A stretch of DNA of 64,000 bases. Origin: Geosiphon pyriformis (Eukaryota; Glomeromycota; Glomeromycetes; Archaeosporales; Geosiphonaceae). Below the pieces are notes generated by a model, which was not told the DNA's origin, made no database searches, and was given only the letters and a program-made list of their open reading frames with translations. A program made the position numbers and the translations under genes. Numbering within the stretch: position 1 is the stretch's first letter; each line of letters starts with the position of its first letter. The stretch is from contig JAAOMT010000436.1 of assembly GCA_016748015.1 (NCBI GenBank), positions 631,522 to 695,521 of the forward strand, in the 5' to 3' direction. Shown here one piece after another: positions 44,545-55,375 of this stretch.

Positions 44545-44609
44545 TAAAAGTAGTGCTCCCTGTAAGGTTGTCAAAATCCACTTTGTTTCCTATTATATGG
44601 GTGATTATT

Positions 44610-46145
44610 TATACCTGCCATAATAATCAAAAAAACACTTTGAAACACACAACAAAAATGATCTAGACTTTATTGAACTCAATCCTTTGTCCTTCTGCTT
44701 GATTTGCTTTCCATTGAAAAACAATTCAGCAGACAATTTTAAGACTTTTGGAACTGGTTCCTGAATGAGCATTTAGCTAAAATCTACATAGCTTATATAA
44801 CTTATTACTTTGTTCAAGCTTATTTTGAAGACAACTCTAAAAAAAGAAACAACAGTATCAATCAACTTTTATACTCCATAACTTTTGAACAACAGCCCTC
44901 TGATTCCGAATATCTGAATCATCAAATCTATATTTGGATTGCTGCCCATCAAACAACTGAAACTCCCTTTGAAACAGAAAAAAAAAGCTATCAAACTGCT
45001 CCTGTTTTTGACTTTTTATCAAGTGAATTAAACTCATCTACACAAACAGTTACTCCTAAACCAATGGCTAATGACCCCATGTAAGCAAACATTCTGGCCA
45101 CCCTCCAAGATATACAAATTGCTCTAGGAAGAAGAAACAATACACCACTACCACTATTTAGAAGTGATGCACAAGATCCAATTGAATAGTTAGATGATTT
45201 TAAGAGAGCTGCCACAGCCAACCAGTATAATAAAGAATACAAGTTCCAAATCATTGGTGGCTATCTCCAAAGCTTTCCTACTATCTGGTTTTCACAAAAA
45301 ACAGATGCCAATGCTTAACACCGAATAATCAGATGGACACCAACTAATGCTGGAGAAAAAAATACCTCTTTCACTACCCAGTTTGAGACCAAGTTCAGAA
45401 CTCTAATATTAATATCCAAATGGCACATGGAATTAGAAAAAAAACCCAAGACCCTGGAGAAGTAGTAACTGAATATGCCAAAGCTATCAAAAAACTAATC
45501 AAACATGTAGACTCTGAAAAAAATTGGACAAAAGAGCAGAAAATACATTTCTTTATAAAAAGACTGAGAACTGATCTATCATATGCTCTTTGGCTCTTCC
45601 TGGCCTTGAAAGATAATCCTACAATAGATATGGCCATTGAACTTGCTCAGAGAATAGAAGTTAATCAAAGAATGCACCTAGAATCCACACTTCTAGTTTT
45701 TGTTTCTGCTCCTGTTATGGTTCTTGCTCTCCAAATAGCTGTTACCTCTTTTGCTGCCCAAACTCAAGACCCAAATGAACAGTTAATAGATAGACTTACA
45801 GCTAATCTTGCCCAGCTATTAGAACTATTAGCCCAAGCAGTCAGAGACAACTAGCAACTCCAAAGACCCAGATTTGAACTCTGCTTTAATCAGTCCCAAC
45901 AACCACCATATCAAAGACAACAAAATTGTGGCCCACCTGTGTGCTATCACTGTGGACTAACTGGACACTTTTTCAGAAACTGTAACAATTCTCCATTGTC
46001 TCTTTCAGCTCCCAGAAATAATGACACCCAGAATAACAAACCCAACAATAATAATGTTTCCAATCAAAGACCCAATCATGCCAACATTAATTTTTTTGGA
46101 GAGGATCTCTTAGTTGAAGCTACTGTTTATCAGCCTTTAAACTGA
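44610..46145 (+). pseudogene. B1 Gag
   Basis: Gag of family B. The reading passes a segment with NQLLYSITFEQQPSDSEYLNHQ and a short linker (STQTVTPKPMAND). The Gag core follows (PLPLFRSDAQDPIE, KFQIIGGYLQ, FTTQFETKF). One base is missing near 45440 compared with B2, shifting the frame. The C-terminal part (45420-45854) resumes in the shifted frame. The knuckle CYHCGLTGHFFRNC (45942-45983) has all four zinc ligands, then an Asn-rich stretch leads to the stop at 46143. The gag start is not clear; no good ATG near the primer-binding site is in frame. Confidence 0.8.
46136..46142 (+). promoter_or_regulatory. B1 -1 ribosomal frameshift site TTTAAAC
   Basis: The gag frame ends CCT TTA AAC TGA. T TTA AAC is a canonical X XXY YYZ slippery heptamer. 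Moving back one base opens the protease-pol frame immediately (CTG ATA GGT...). B2 has the same heptamer at its gag stop (62472-62478). A 10-bp palindrome, AGGTGCACCT, lies just downstream in B1; whether a stimulating structure exists is not established. Confidence 0.75.
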
Positions 46146-47233
46146 TAGGTGCACCTCCAAAAGATAAGAGTATAAGCCAACCAGAAGAAAACCCTTTTTA
46201 TGCTTTTAACCTAACCAATGATGATCATAATATGGATGAATTAGCAATCAACAACTCTGAATTAACCAGAAAGAAGAAGAAAGCCAAGGTTGATTTCATC
46301 TTGAACCCAAACAAAGCATCCAAATTATCTCCTAATAACAATGAGCCACCAAAGACTAAGGTTTTTAAAAATCCTTCAAAGTTGGAACCCCCAGAAATTG
46401 TACAAAAATCTGGACCCTATTCTGTTGTTAAAGATCTCATGGAAACCCCAGCACACATTACATTTAACCAACTGATGACCCATCTACAGTTCAGAAAAAA
46501 TCTTTGCAAATTATTAATACTAAAAAAAAAAACACCAAAAACCAACAAATGCCTTTGCCAAGTTGAATTTGTTGATAACAGTAATGTTACTCCTTTGATT
46601 TGTAAAGCCCAAGTGGCTGGTTACTTTATTGATCTGATCCTAGACAGTAGATCATCTGTTAGTGTAATTGCCAAACATTTTTTTGAAACAATTGGCAGAA
46701 AGATTAATGAGCCTTCTACAAAACCAATGACCAATGTACATAATAACAAGAAGAAAGGCCTGGGTATAGCCAAAGCTATTTCTGTTTGCATCAATAGTAT
46801 TAGCATTAAAACTGATATGGAAGTATCTGAAGCAAAAAAGTATACTATTATTGTTGATAATAAGTGGCTTAAGAAAGCCAAAGCACTACTTGACTATGAA
46901 CTATGTGAGCTAACTATCAGATGTAGTAAAAAACCCATTGTAGTTAAATGCTATCATTGGACAACTTCTCTAGCAACCAAACAGAACCAAGAAAAAGAAC
47001 AATCAGATGAATCAGATGATAATAAAAGTGATAATAAAGATCAAGAAAAACCAAAAGAAACTGTTGAACTTATCTATACTATCTTTACCAGCAATGGCAA
47101 GCCACTAGATAATGTTAAAGCTGACAAAAAAGAAATTATAGTAAATGGCAAGCTGATCTGCTGGCCCTATTATGATATTCTCAGAACTTTTGACAGAAAA
47201 CCTGGCAAGAAAGCAAAATACAGTTATTGGTAG
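46146..47233 (+). pseudogene. B1 protease region
   Basis: The -1 frame continues from the slippery site through a basic linker (RKKKKAKVDF) to a retropepsin-like domain: LICKAQVAGYFIDLILDSRSS, IAKHFFETIG, GLGIAKAISVCIN, EVSEAKKYTIIVDNKWLKK. The active site is DSRS where DSGS/DSGT is required, so the catalytic glycine is Arg (GGA to AGA). A long acidic tail follows, ending WPYYDIL and GKKAKYSYW. After the stop the Cys-rich segment CAQCWC (about 47255) leads on to RT. Confidence 0.82.
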
Positions 47234-47239
47234 CATGGC

Positions 47240-48850
47240 CTTTGTACATAGTGCTGGTGTAATAAATCTTTGTATTCACCAAGTAATGAATAGAAATCTT
47301 GCTTAATCTATTACAAAGATTAGGAACCAATTAGCTTAATACTCAGAGAAGAATTAAAAGAAATACAAAAATCCTTTGAGAATAAATCACCTAAAATTTA
47401 ATTACTAGTTGTAAAACAAAGAGAACTTTTTTCTAAAGAAAAAAAAGTGGACATTGAAAATCTGTTGACTAGAAATAGCCTAGTTATTTCAAAAGAAGGT
47501 GATACATTTGGATGAACCCATGTAATACAACACACTATCACCATAAAAAAAACTTGTCTCATCTATTTGAAGCCTTATTAATCTAATTGATACAATAATG
47601 AGTTTATCAAGAAAGACATAAACCAGATGAAAAATCTTGGATTCATACAAGAAACTAAGAGTAAATAAGCTTTCCCAGTTGTAGTGGTATTCAAGAAAGA
47701 TGGAATTCTATGCTTTTGTATTGACTACTACTAATTAAATGCCATCACTATAAGAAACATGTATTTACTTCCCAAAATAGATGTAATGCTAGATAAATTC
47801 AATAGTGCTGCTTTTTTCTCAATCATTGATTTAACTGCTGGATTCTGGCAAGTAGAAATGGATTCAGAAAGCAGAAAAAAAACTGCTTTTATCACCAAGT
47901 ATGGCACCTACGAATTTACAGTCATGTCTTTTGGTCTCATCAATGTTCCTTTCATCTTTTAATGCCTAATAAATAAAGTGTTTAAATCAGTAAAAGAAAA
48001 CTTTGTTCTAGTTTACTTGAATGACATAATAATATATTCAAAAACCTGGAATGAATACCTTGAACATTTACAGAAAGTTTTTGATCTGCTCAAAAATGCT
48101 GGTCTCAAGATCAATCCAATCAAATCTTTTTTTGGATACCAATTCACTTAGTTCTTTGGTCATCTTATTACAAAAGATAGAATCTTCCCTGACCCAGCTA
48201 AAGTTGAAAAAGTTCAAAACATTAGACAACTAATGAATGTTCCTAAACTACGTTTTTTCCTTGGTTTGGCCTCTTACTATTATAGATTTATCAAGAATTT
48301 CTCCAAAATTGCCTTTTCTCTCAATCAGCTACTCAAGAAAAATGTCAATTATTATTGGAGCACTTATCAACAAAAAGCTTTTGAATTTCTGAAGAAAAAA
48401 CTTGTTACTGAACCAATTCTTAAACAACTTAATCTAAACCAACTTTTTATTCTCCATACTGATGCATCTGGCTATAGACTTGGTGTTGTCCTTTCACAGA
48501 AAGATGAAAATAGCAGAGAACATGCCATAACATATGCCAATAGATCTTTCACACCAGCAGAAAAGAACTATTCAGTTACTAAACAAGAATGTCTAACAGT
48601 AGTTTGGGCTACTAGTTACTGAGATCAATATCTTCTTGGTGCAAAATTCTTAGTGGTAATAGATCATTAAGCCTTGGTTTGGCTGCACAATAAAAAGAAG
48701 CTGGAACACAAATGAATAACTCATTGGATACTCCACTTGAATAAATTCGACTATAATATTCAACACCACAAAGAAGCAAATTATCAAAACATTGACATTC
48801 TCTCTAGACTTACTATTCAGTGATAGTACAACTTCTCAAACCAAACCAAC
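47240..48850 (+). pseudogene. B1 reverse transcriptase and RNase H
   Basis: RT blocks: PVVVVFKKDGI, YLLPKIDVMLDKF, IIDLTAGFWQVEMDS, KTAFITKYGTYEF and MSFGLINVPF. The active-site box is LVYLNDIIIYS, so the first Asp of YLDD is Asn (GAC to AAT). Then HLITKD, LRFFLGLASYYYRFIKNFS and the RNase H starts LFILHTDASGYRLGVVLSQ, with TLVWATS-like LTVVWATSY. Stops at about 47961, 48150 and 48619 break it. Confidence 0.87.
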
Positions 48851-48899
48851 TTAATTATTAGTAACTCCTTCACAAATAAACACAATAATGGATTTGGAC

Positions 48900-50140
48900 A
48901 ACTATTCTGCCTTAATAAAATTTTTGGGTAAAGAACAATACCCACCAGAATACACTTGACAGCAAAGAAAATATTTGTGCAAACAATCAAATTTCTATTT
49001 AATCTGCCAAAACCAATTATATAAAAGAAACAGAAAAGATCTTGACCACTCTCAGAAAGTCATCAGATTTGAAGAAAGAGAAATTGTAATATACAACATG
49101 CACACTAACTCATTAGCTAGACACTTTGGAAAAACAAAAACAATTCAAAAAACTTTAGCTCGTTATTATTGGCCTACCTTAGAAAAAGACATTGCTGAAT
49201 ACATCAAAACCTGTGACATCTGCCAAAAAAGAGGCAAATCCAATTGCAAAGAAGATATCTATCCAATCTCTGTTGGTTAACCATTTGACAGAATTGGTAT
49301 AGATGTTGTTGGATCTTTAACAATCACTCTTGATGACAACAGATATATTATCACAACTACTAACTATCTTACAAAGTGGGTAGAAGCAAGAGCTATTCCA
49401 GACCAAACAGCAGTCTTAATAGCCAATTTCATTTATGAAGATATCATTTGCTATCATGGCTGCTCCAAAGAACTCTTATCTAATAGAGGAAAAGCTTTTT
49501 TTAGTACACTGGTTGAAGAACTTTGTAGAAAAATGGAAATATGTTATAAACTTTCCTTCTCTTATCACTCCCAAACAAATGGCCTAGTAGAACATTTTAA
49601 TAGAACACTATGTGAAATCCTAGCCAAAACCAGTGAAGAAACAAACTTATAGAACAAAGTACTGCCTTCAGCTTTGTTTGCTTATAGAACTGTGAATCAT
49701 AACATAACAAGTTATGAATCTTTTTATCTGCTCTATGGATGCATGGCAATACTACCAATAAAAACTGATATTGAAACAATACTTTTTGAAGAGATCACAA
49801 TAGGAAATTACAAAGACATTTTGCAAAAAAGACTTGGTACCATTCTTGACTTTTTGGTAGAAGCACAAATAATTGTTTTTGAAAAAATAAAACAGTTTCA
49901 AGAAAAGCTTAAAAAAAATAAAACCTATAAAATACTTTCTTTAAGTGTTGGTAACTTGGTACTAGAATACCATTCTGACAGAGACAATATTTATGGTGAT
50001 AAGTTCTCTAGCTGATGGAAAAGACCCTTTATAGTCAACAAAGTTTTGAAAAATGGTTTTTATATTCTTCAAGATCAATCCAAAACAATCTTTAATGATC
50101 ATTCTGTTCACAGTACATGACTCAAAAAATATTATAAATA
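48900..50140 (+). pseudogene. B1 integrase
   Basis: The HHCC zinc domain (NSLARHFGKTKTIQ, YYWPTLEKDIAEYIKTCDICQ) precedes the catalytic core. Core residues: first Asp in FDRIGIDVVGS, second position LLSNRGKAFFS where Asp is Asn, and Glu kept in NGLVEHFNRTL. The C-terminal part has FAYRTVNHNIT, YGCMAILPIKTDIE and a degraded tail with KRPFIVNKVLKNGFYILQD near 50020-50080, a typical GPY/F-like module. Stops at about 49278 and 49651. Confidence 0.87.
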
Positions 50141-50240
50141 ACCTGATTGGCTGCCTGTTGTAGTAATACTGACTTAATTGATCAGCAAAAATCATGTATA
50201 AATAAATACACCATTCCCAAAACAGAGGTATCTTCAATTG

Positions 50241-50809
50241 ACATGAACAATTATTTTCTGGATTAAAACATTCAAAACACTTTCTATACTCTCCATGAGT
50301 ATTGGATTAAAAACTATCCAAATGCTACTTTGACCATTGGAAAACAAACTACTATAACTGATAACAGTAGAACACATACTGTTATTAGATCAAAGAAAAC
50401 TATTACCAAAAGAGAAAGAATTGGTAGCAAAATGAATAAATATTTGTTAGAAAGTATAACAGCAGCTATACTTCCATCTTTCAGCACAATTGGAAAAACA
50501 CTCTAAGAAATCTTACCCATAGACAAAAATTTGTCATATGGAAGGCAATTAGAACTCTATGATCACCTTGGTGAAATTATAAAGGATATGAAACTCATGA
50601 AGAAAACAACTTCAGAGATACAGGCAGAAATTTTGAACATTATATGGTTAGATATTCTAAGAGTTTTAACTATTGCTAAAAAAGCCAAAACTCTAATACA
50701 AAGATTTGGTCTTTTGGATACAAAACTCATTTTGTTTCAAGTGTTATATACATTATTTACAAAAAATTTCAACAAAATAGTTAGCTTTGAGTTAGATAAA
50801 ACTTTTTAA
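50241..50809 (+). pseudogene. B1 ORF downstream of integrase (unknown function)
   Basis: A coding-like segment between integrase and the 3' LTR, starting MNNYFLD (about 50242). It is interrupted by two stops and continues as YPNATLTIGKQTTITDNS, KTITKRERIGSKMNKYLLES and LSYGRQLELYDHLGEIIKD, ending VSFELDKTF. About 190 codons in total. Lys/Ile-rich and probably helical, with no hydrophobic segment typical of an envelope protein. Same genomic position as the A2 ORF at 39764-40483, but no convincing similarity between the two. Function unknown. Confidence 0.5.
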
Positions 50810-50852
50810 ATAAATTACATCATAAATAGCTTGATTTTGCCAGAGCTCAATC

Positions 50853-50868
50853 TCTTTGGAGAGGATAA
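50853..50868 (+). other. B1 polypurine tract
   Basis: CTCTTTGGAGAGGATAA immediately precedes the 3' LTR. GGAGAGGA is the likely plus-strand primer. Confidence 0.65.
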
Positions 50869-51615
50869 TGTTATAGTTAAAACTTATATTTTTTATTAAT
50901 TATCACATATATTAGCCACTGATATTATATAAATTAGCTACTTTATTTTTAGATAGTGATCATTGACCTGATTATTGACTTGACTGTTGATCTGATCATT
51001 AATCTGATTATTGACCTAATCAATGACCTGATCATTGATCTGACCATTGACCTGATCATTGACCTAGTCATTGACCTGATCATTGACCACTTTTGACAAC
51101 TATATAAGTGATGAATCTCTTAGCTATAAAAAAGCATGTTCAAAATAATCAAGAATAAATAAAATAACAACTTTCATCTCAATCATTCTCTTATCACTAA
51201 TTTTCCTTTCCCTATCTTCAAGTATCTGAACATTTTGGGATAAAAGATTACTTGTTGGTTAATTTTTACTCTTTTTCTGAAACATATAAGTGTAGTATTT
51301 AAAGATATTGAATAAAACGTAACTGAAGAGTATATTTGATACTTGATATTAAATTCTAAGAGTGCCAACATGAGGCATAGAATTATACCAAGTATGATCA
51401 TTTGTTGACAGTATGGACTATCCCTCTACTTTCAGATTTCCCAATTATTTTTTGAAAAGAATAGCAACTGAAATATTTTATAAAACTGATCTTGTACATT
51501 GAATTCATACTTATTCAATTCACTCTTTGAAGTTGAATTCCCTTTGATTATTTCTATCACCCTATAATTTTGTTCTCCTTTGCTATCTGTTATCTTGTTA
51601 CTCTAACCTGTAACA
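50869..51615 (+). repeat. B1 3' LTR (747 bp)
   Basis: Begins TGTTATAGTTAAAAC and ends CTAACCTGTAACA; termini are imperfect inverted repeats. It matches the B2 LTR (632 bp) except for an expanded 12-bp tandem array at 50956-51087, which accounts for most of the length difference. Confidence 0.87.
50956..51087 (+). repeat. 12-bp minisatellite inside the B1 LTR
   Basis: Eleven tandem imperfect copies of CTGATCATTGAC fill 132 bp in the U3 side of the LTR. The B2 LTR has two copies at the corresponding place (about 60376-60399). The array therefore expanded in the B1 lineage. Confidence 0.85.
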
Positions 51616-51870
51616 GTATTTTTTGTTGTTGAACAAGACTTTTACTAACTAAATCTGATGCCAGAACTCTAACTAATCTTTTTTTAAGTACAAAATCACT
51701 TATAATAACAGTCAACTTAACAATAAAAGAATTTGTTTCTTGAAAAATAATGAGAAATACTGCAGTAAAACCAGAAAAAACTTCTTTTAAAATTGCTGAT
51801 TTTTTATGAAAATTTGAAACAAAAAAAAGAAAAAAGTTTTTTTTTTAATATATTACTGTATTTTTTTATT
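51616..51870 (-). mobile_element. LINE 5' end fragment
   Basis: Read on the minus strand this resembles the leader of L-a (12150-12300). Both share an AAACTTTTTTC-like purine/pyrimidine patch, a TTTGAAAATTTTGG-like stretch, and GTTATTAC/TTATAATAACAG further in. The body of the LINE would lie to the left but is cut by the family-B LTR. The match is weak. Confidence 0.4.
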
Positions 51871-51879
51871 ATTTACTGT

Positions 51880-52300
51880 TATTTAGTACATAAAACCAAA
51901 CTAAATGGCTTAAATTAAATACAGTTTATGCTTTTACTACATGTAACTAGCCATTTAGACCAGACAAAGCAATACTAAACATTTATACTAATATAAGTGT
52001 CTTTATTTAAACCAGAAAAAAAAAGCACTTATTGTGTTTATTAAAACTAATAACAAAAAACTCCACTATACCAAGCAACTGAATCATCGCATCTAATAAC
52101 ATAGATATTATATTACAAGACAAATCTAAAACTATGCTACCATTTTTAACCAATCTAACTTTTTTTATGTTTATTTTATGTTTCAATTTTATAAGTCATA
52201 TCTTAATTTAATGTAATTTCACCAAATATCTTATATACTCAACAATAATAGAAGCCATTGTTACTTATAAAATATAGAAATTATATTAACATATAAATTA
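51880..52300 (-). mobile_element. LINE 3' end fragment
   Basis: On the minus strand this follows the 3' end of L-d (59640-59830). It has GTTATTAGTTTTAATAAACAC for GTTAGTTTTGGTTTGTGCAAA, a T tract, then AGTATTGCTTTGTCTGG, and GTTACATGTAGTAAAAGCATAAA for GTTATATGTAAAAAGCACATAAA. It is therefore the tail of another LINE copy, in minus orientation, cut on the right by the family-C gag. Confidence 0.6.
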
Positions 52301-52305
52301 GCCAA

Positions 52306-53560
52306 TCAAAAGTAGACATAGTAAATAGAGAATTCTAGGAATACAAACTTAAATACAATGAAATCTTGGAGTTTGTTAGCCAAGCTTTGATACCATGAAT
52401 TGGCAGTATTTTGGAGAAAGTAAGGAATGGCCGGCATGGCTCTGGTGTCATTCCAGCCATTGGCTGCGATGACTTTCTCCATATTGTTTAGCCACACTTG
52501 GGCGTCGTCTTTTTTGCCAGTGAATTTCTCAAGTTTTGCTATTGAAGCATAGGCCATTGGATCGATGTTTGGTTGTTGCAGTTGTTGTTGTGGCTGTTAA
52601 AGCGGCTGCTGTGGTTGTTAAGGTAGTTGAAGTAGCTGCTGTTGCTGTTCGTTGATTGATGGAGCTGAATTAATTACAATTACTGAAGGTAAGTGTTGTT
52701 GATTATTAATGTCAGGGTTTTGATTGTTCTGATTGTGCTGCATTTGAAAATTCGGAGTCTCAATTTCCGGATTTTCCAAATTTGGATTTTGTTGAGTCTG
52801 AAAATTTGGGGTTTCAATGTTCGGGTTTTCTGGGATCAAGTTTTGGTAAGTAAATTTTTGATCTTCAGATTCTTCTTCCCTTTTCTCTTGTTTTTCTTCC
52901 AAATTTGTTACTTTCCAGGAACTCACAGTTCTGAAATCTGGTTGGGATGGTGGAGATCAAAGTCCTGATGGCGTTGACAATTGTGACTTAAATCCTTTGA
53001 AATACACGTTATATGGTTTTAAAAAATCTTCTTTCTTTTGTTTACTCTGAAATAGAAATCATCCAAAGGTTAATATCGTGTGTAATGTGGACATGCCTGT
53101 TGATGTAATGTTGATGGTGCTTTTAGGTGTATAGTAGTATAATGGATTTGTTGGTGATTCAACTCTGGTTTTCTTCCAAGTGGGTGGTTGTATTTGTTTT
53201 GGTGTCACTGCTGGTGTTTGCAACCTTCCTTTGTCTTTATTTGCATAGATAATAGGGAATTGTTGTTGTGTGTATCTTTCAATGGTTTGGTTGATTTTCC
53301 TGATGATTGTAGTTTCTTGGTAAACTGGTATGTTGAAATAATTCTGTATAGAAATTTTCTCTTACGACTTCAATGTTAACTGTTCCTCTTAAGCAGTCTG
53401 TGATTTTATTGTTAACATAGAAGTTAAAGACTGATTCTGCTGGGAAATGATTATTGTTTAATTCTAATTGTTGGCTGTACTGTTGAAACAAGAATTTAGC
53501 GAATCCTAAATGGTTTGCTTCTATGATTTCTGATTCTGCCACTTTTGGATGATTGTGGTT
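52306..53560 (-). pseudogene. Family C Gag (partial)
   Basis: The gag frame starts MAESEIIEANHLGFAKF (53542) and is soon interrupted. Its later part holds a charged helix (NLEEKQEKREEESEDQ), a near-duplicated Pro/Asn/Gln motif (NIETPNFQTQQ and EIETPNFQMQH), a Gln-rich run, and the Gag core at 52306-52557: KLEKFTGKKDDAQVWLNNME, then PYFLQNTANSWYQSL. No zinc knuckle is present because the copy is truncated. The core is of the same retrotransposon Gag type as families A and B. Confidence 0.75.
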
Positions 53561-53591
53561 GGTGCTGGTTCTCTGTAAGATTATACTTCAC

Positions 53592-53604
53592 AGAGAGCAC
53601 CAAA
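53592..53604 (-). other. Family C primer-binding site
   Basis: Minus strand reads TTTGGTGCTCTCT directly inside the LTR end, matching A1's TTTGGTGCTCTCC. The same tRNA primer is implied. Confidence 0.65.
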
Positions 53605-54396
53605 TATTACAGATGTTTATTTGGAATCTTAAGTCAAATAACAAATTCATAACTTGGTGCTTGGTTGGTATTCCAATGTTGAGATCTGAAGGTTTTGGTA
53701 ATCTGAAGATTCATTGTGGAGTTCTTTGTATAATGAACAGAGATTTAATAGTTGTTTTCAGTAGTCTTCCAGAATCGCAATTTCATCAAATTTCTTTCTC
53801 AGCATGGTGGCCAGTAATTCTCCTGGTAAGCTATTCTCAAATTTATAAGTGTTCTACTCTTGTTTCACAGGTCTTTTACCAGTCCCTATAACGTCTGTAT
53901 TTCAGTGCTTAACCCTTAATCAATTTAGTAAAACCAAAAAAATAACAAAAAGAAATAAAAGAAAAATAAAGAAAAATAAAGAAATAAACAAAAGCAATTG
54001 CAAGTTAGTATTCCGTCAATAGCCATGATCAAGAGTTATTGTTCTAGTGTGGTTAAGTATCAATTACTATCAACATAAAGTGTTGATAGTGGGGAGTGAT
54101 TTAAAATAGTAAATAATTATTTATTGATATTTGTGATGTAAGAGATTTCTAACTGATGGATTCTGTTCTTTCTACTTTTAGCACTACTGCTATATATACA
54201 TAATTGATGTTCTATGAGATCACTTACATTCTCAAGCAATGTGCTATAATTTCTTAAGCAATGCTTACATTGCTGAGCAATGTGCCATGATTTATATCAT
54301 TGCTCTATATTGTTGAGCAATATGCTCATGTGTTAAATACTATTCAACTATTGGTCTACTATTTTCCTTATATCTGTTTCCTTTTTATGAATAACA
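53605..54396 (-). repeat. Family C 5' LTR (792 bp)
   Basis: Bounded on the minus strand by TGTTATTCATAAAAAGG and a terminal CTGTAATA beside the primer-binding site. The terminal T-G-T-T-A inverted repeat is imperfect. The segment at 54232-54335 contains three copies of a unit like GAGCAATGTGC plus the inverted pair AGCAATG/CATTGCT. Only one copy is in the window, so the ends are inferred. Confidence 0.6.
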
Positions 54397-55375
54397 ATAC
54401 AGAGCCAATTTTTAGTGGTATAAGACTTTCTTGGATTAGATTAAATTTAATTTAATATGAAAAATGTGGATATTTTGAATACTTTGTTCTAAAATATAAT
54501 TTATCTGATGTTTTTGTTTTTTTATCTCCCAAAATATTTAAAAAAATAATCTTAGGTGAGAATTGTCTTTAATTTATTAAGCTGTATATTAAGAAATGTG
54601 TTTTTATCTCTTATTTTGCTGCTTTTGATGACAAGTCATGGGCTCAAATAACTTTGTTGGCTTTTGTTTTTGATAAAGCTTTCTTAGATTTTGGCTTGAG
54701 ATTTTTTTTTCAAGTATCTTACTTGTAAATAAAATACTTTTTGCACCATAAAATAACTTTTCTATTGGTAATTAGTTGGCTTTTTTAGAATAATTTTTGG
54801 AGCTCTTAACTAACCAGATATTTAGAATTGTGCAAAAACTAAGCAATATAGATTTGATATCTTTGGTGCTTATTTATTAATTCTTATTATTGATAATTTC
54901 TGTGCTAATATTTTTAATAGTAGATTTAGGCATAACTTTAAATAATCTTCTGTTGCTGTTTTCTACTTTTTCTTTAATAACTTTAGATAAAAATTTGGTT
55001 CTTGGTTTAAGTAGCTTAAAGGTTTTAATTATTAAAATAGATGGCTTAAAGTCAAAGATAATAGTTTTTAAAGCTTCAATTAGTTCAGTTTTAATAAGAT
55101 TAAATTAGTTATATACTGGCTTAGTTTTTTGTGTAAATTCCTCTTTCCAATAAGTAATTTTGTTTGGAAAATGACTATATATAATATTAAAAGCATAAAC
55201 AATCTAACAAATTAAATTTTGAATAAAAAATATGTTTTAGAGTATAAAAGGCTTTGTTTTTGGTCTAAACACTAGTTATATAAGAGCTAGAATGACAATA
55301 GTAATGAACAATACTTTAACTTAACATATATATAAAATCTTAGAAGTTTTAAGTTATTTTATTTCAATATATTTA

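Larger units (their letters stand above)
44140..51615 (+). mobile_element. Ty3-like LTR retrotransposon, family B copy B1
   Basis: Plus-strand element, nearly complete: 5' LTR remnant (44140-44544), gag with CCHC knuckle, -1 frameshift site, protease, Cys-rich motif, RT, RNase H, integrase, a downstream ORF, polypurine tract and 3' LTR (50869-51615). It carries many stops and some indels. Domain order is that of chromo-less Ty3-like elements; unlike family A there is no dUTPase. B2 at 60289 is a less damaged but window-truncated copy. Confidence 0.9.
52301..54396 (-). mobile_element. LTR retrotransposon family C fragment (LTR plus gag)
   Basis: Minus-strand 5' part of a third LTR element: 5' LTR (53605-54396), primer-binding site identical to family A, and most of gag. 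Pol is absent; the fragment ends inside gag at about 52301. It separates a LINE 3' end from LINE relic L-d. Confidence 0.75.

Noticed and set aside
50956-51087. CRISPR-like array
   Set aside because: Units are contiguous 12-mers without spacers, inside an LTR of a eukaryotic element.
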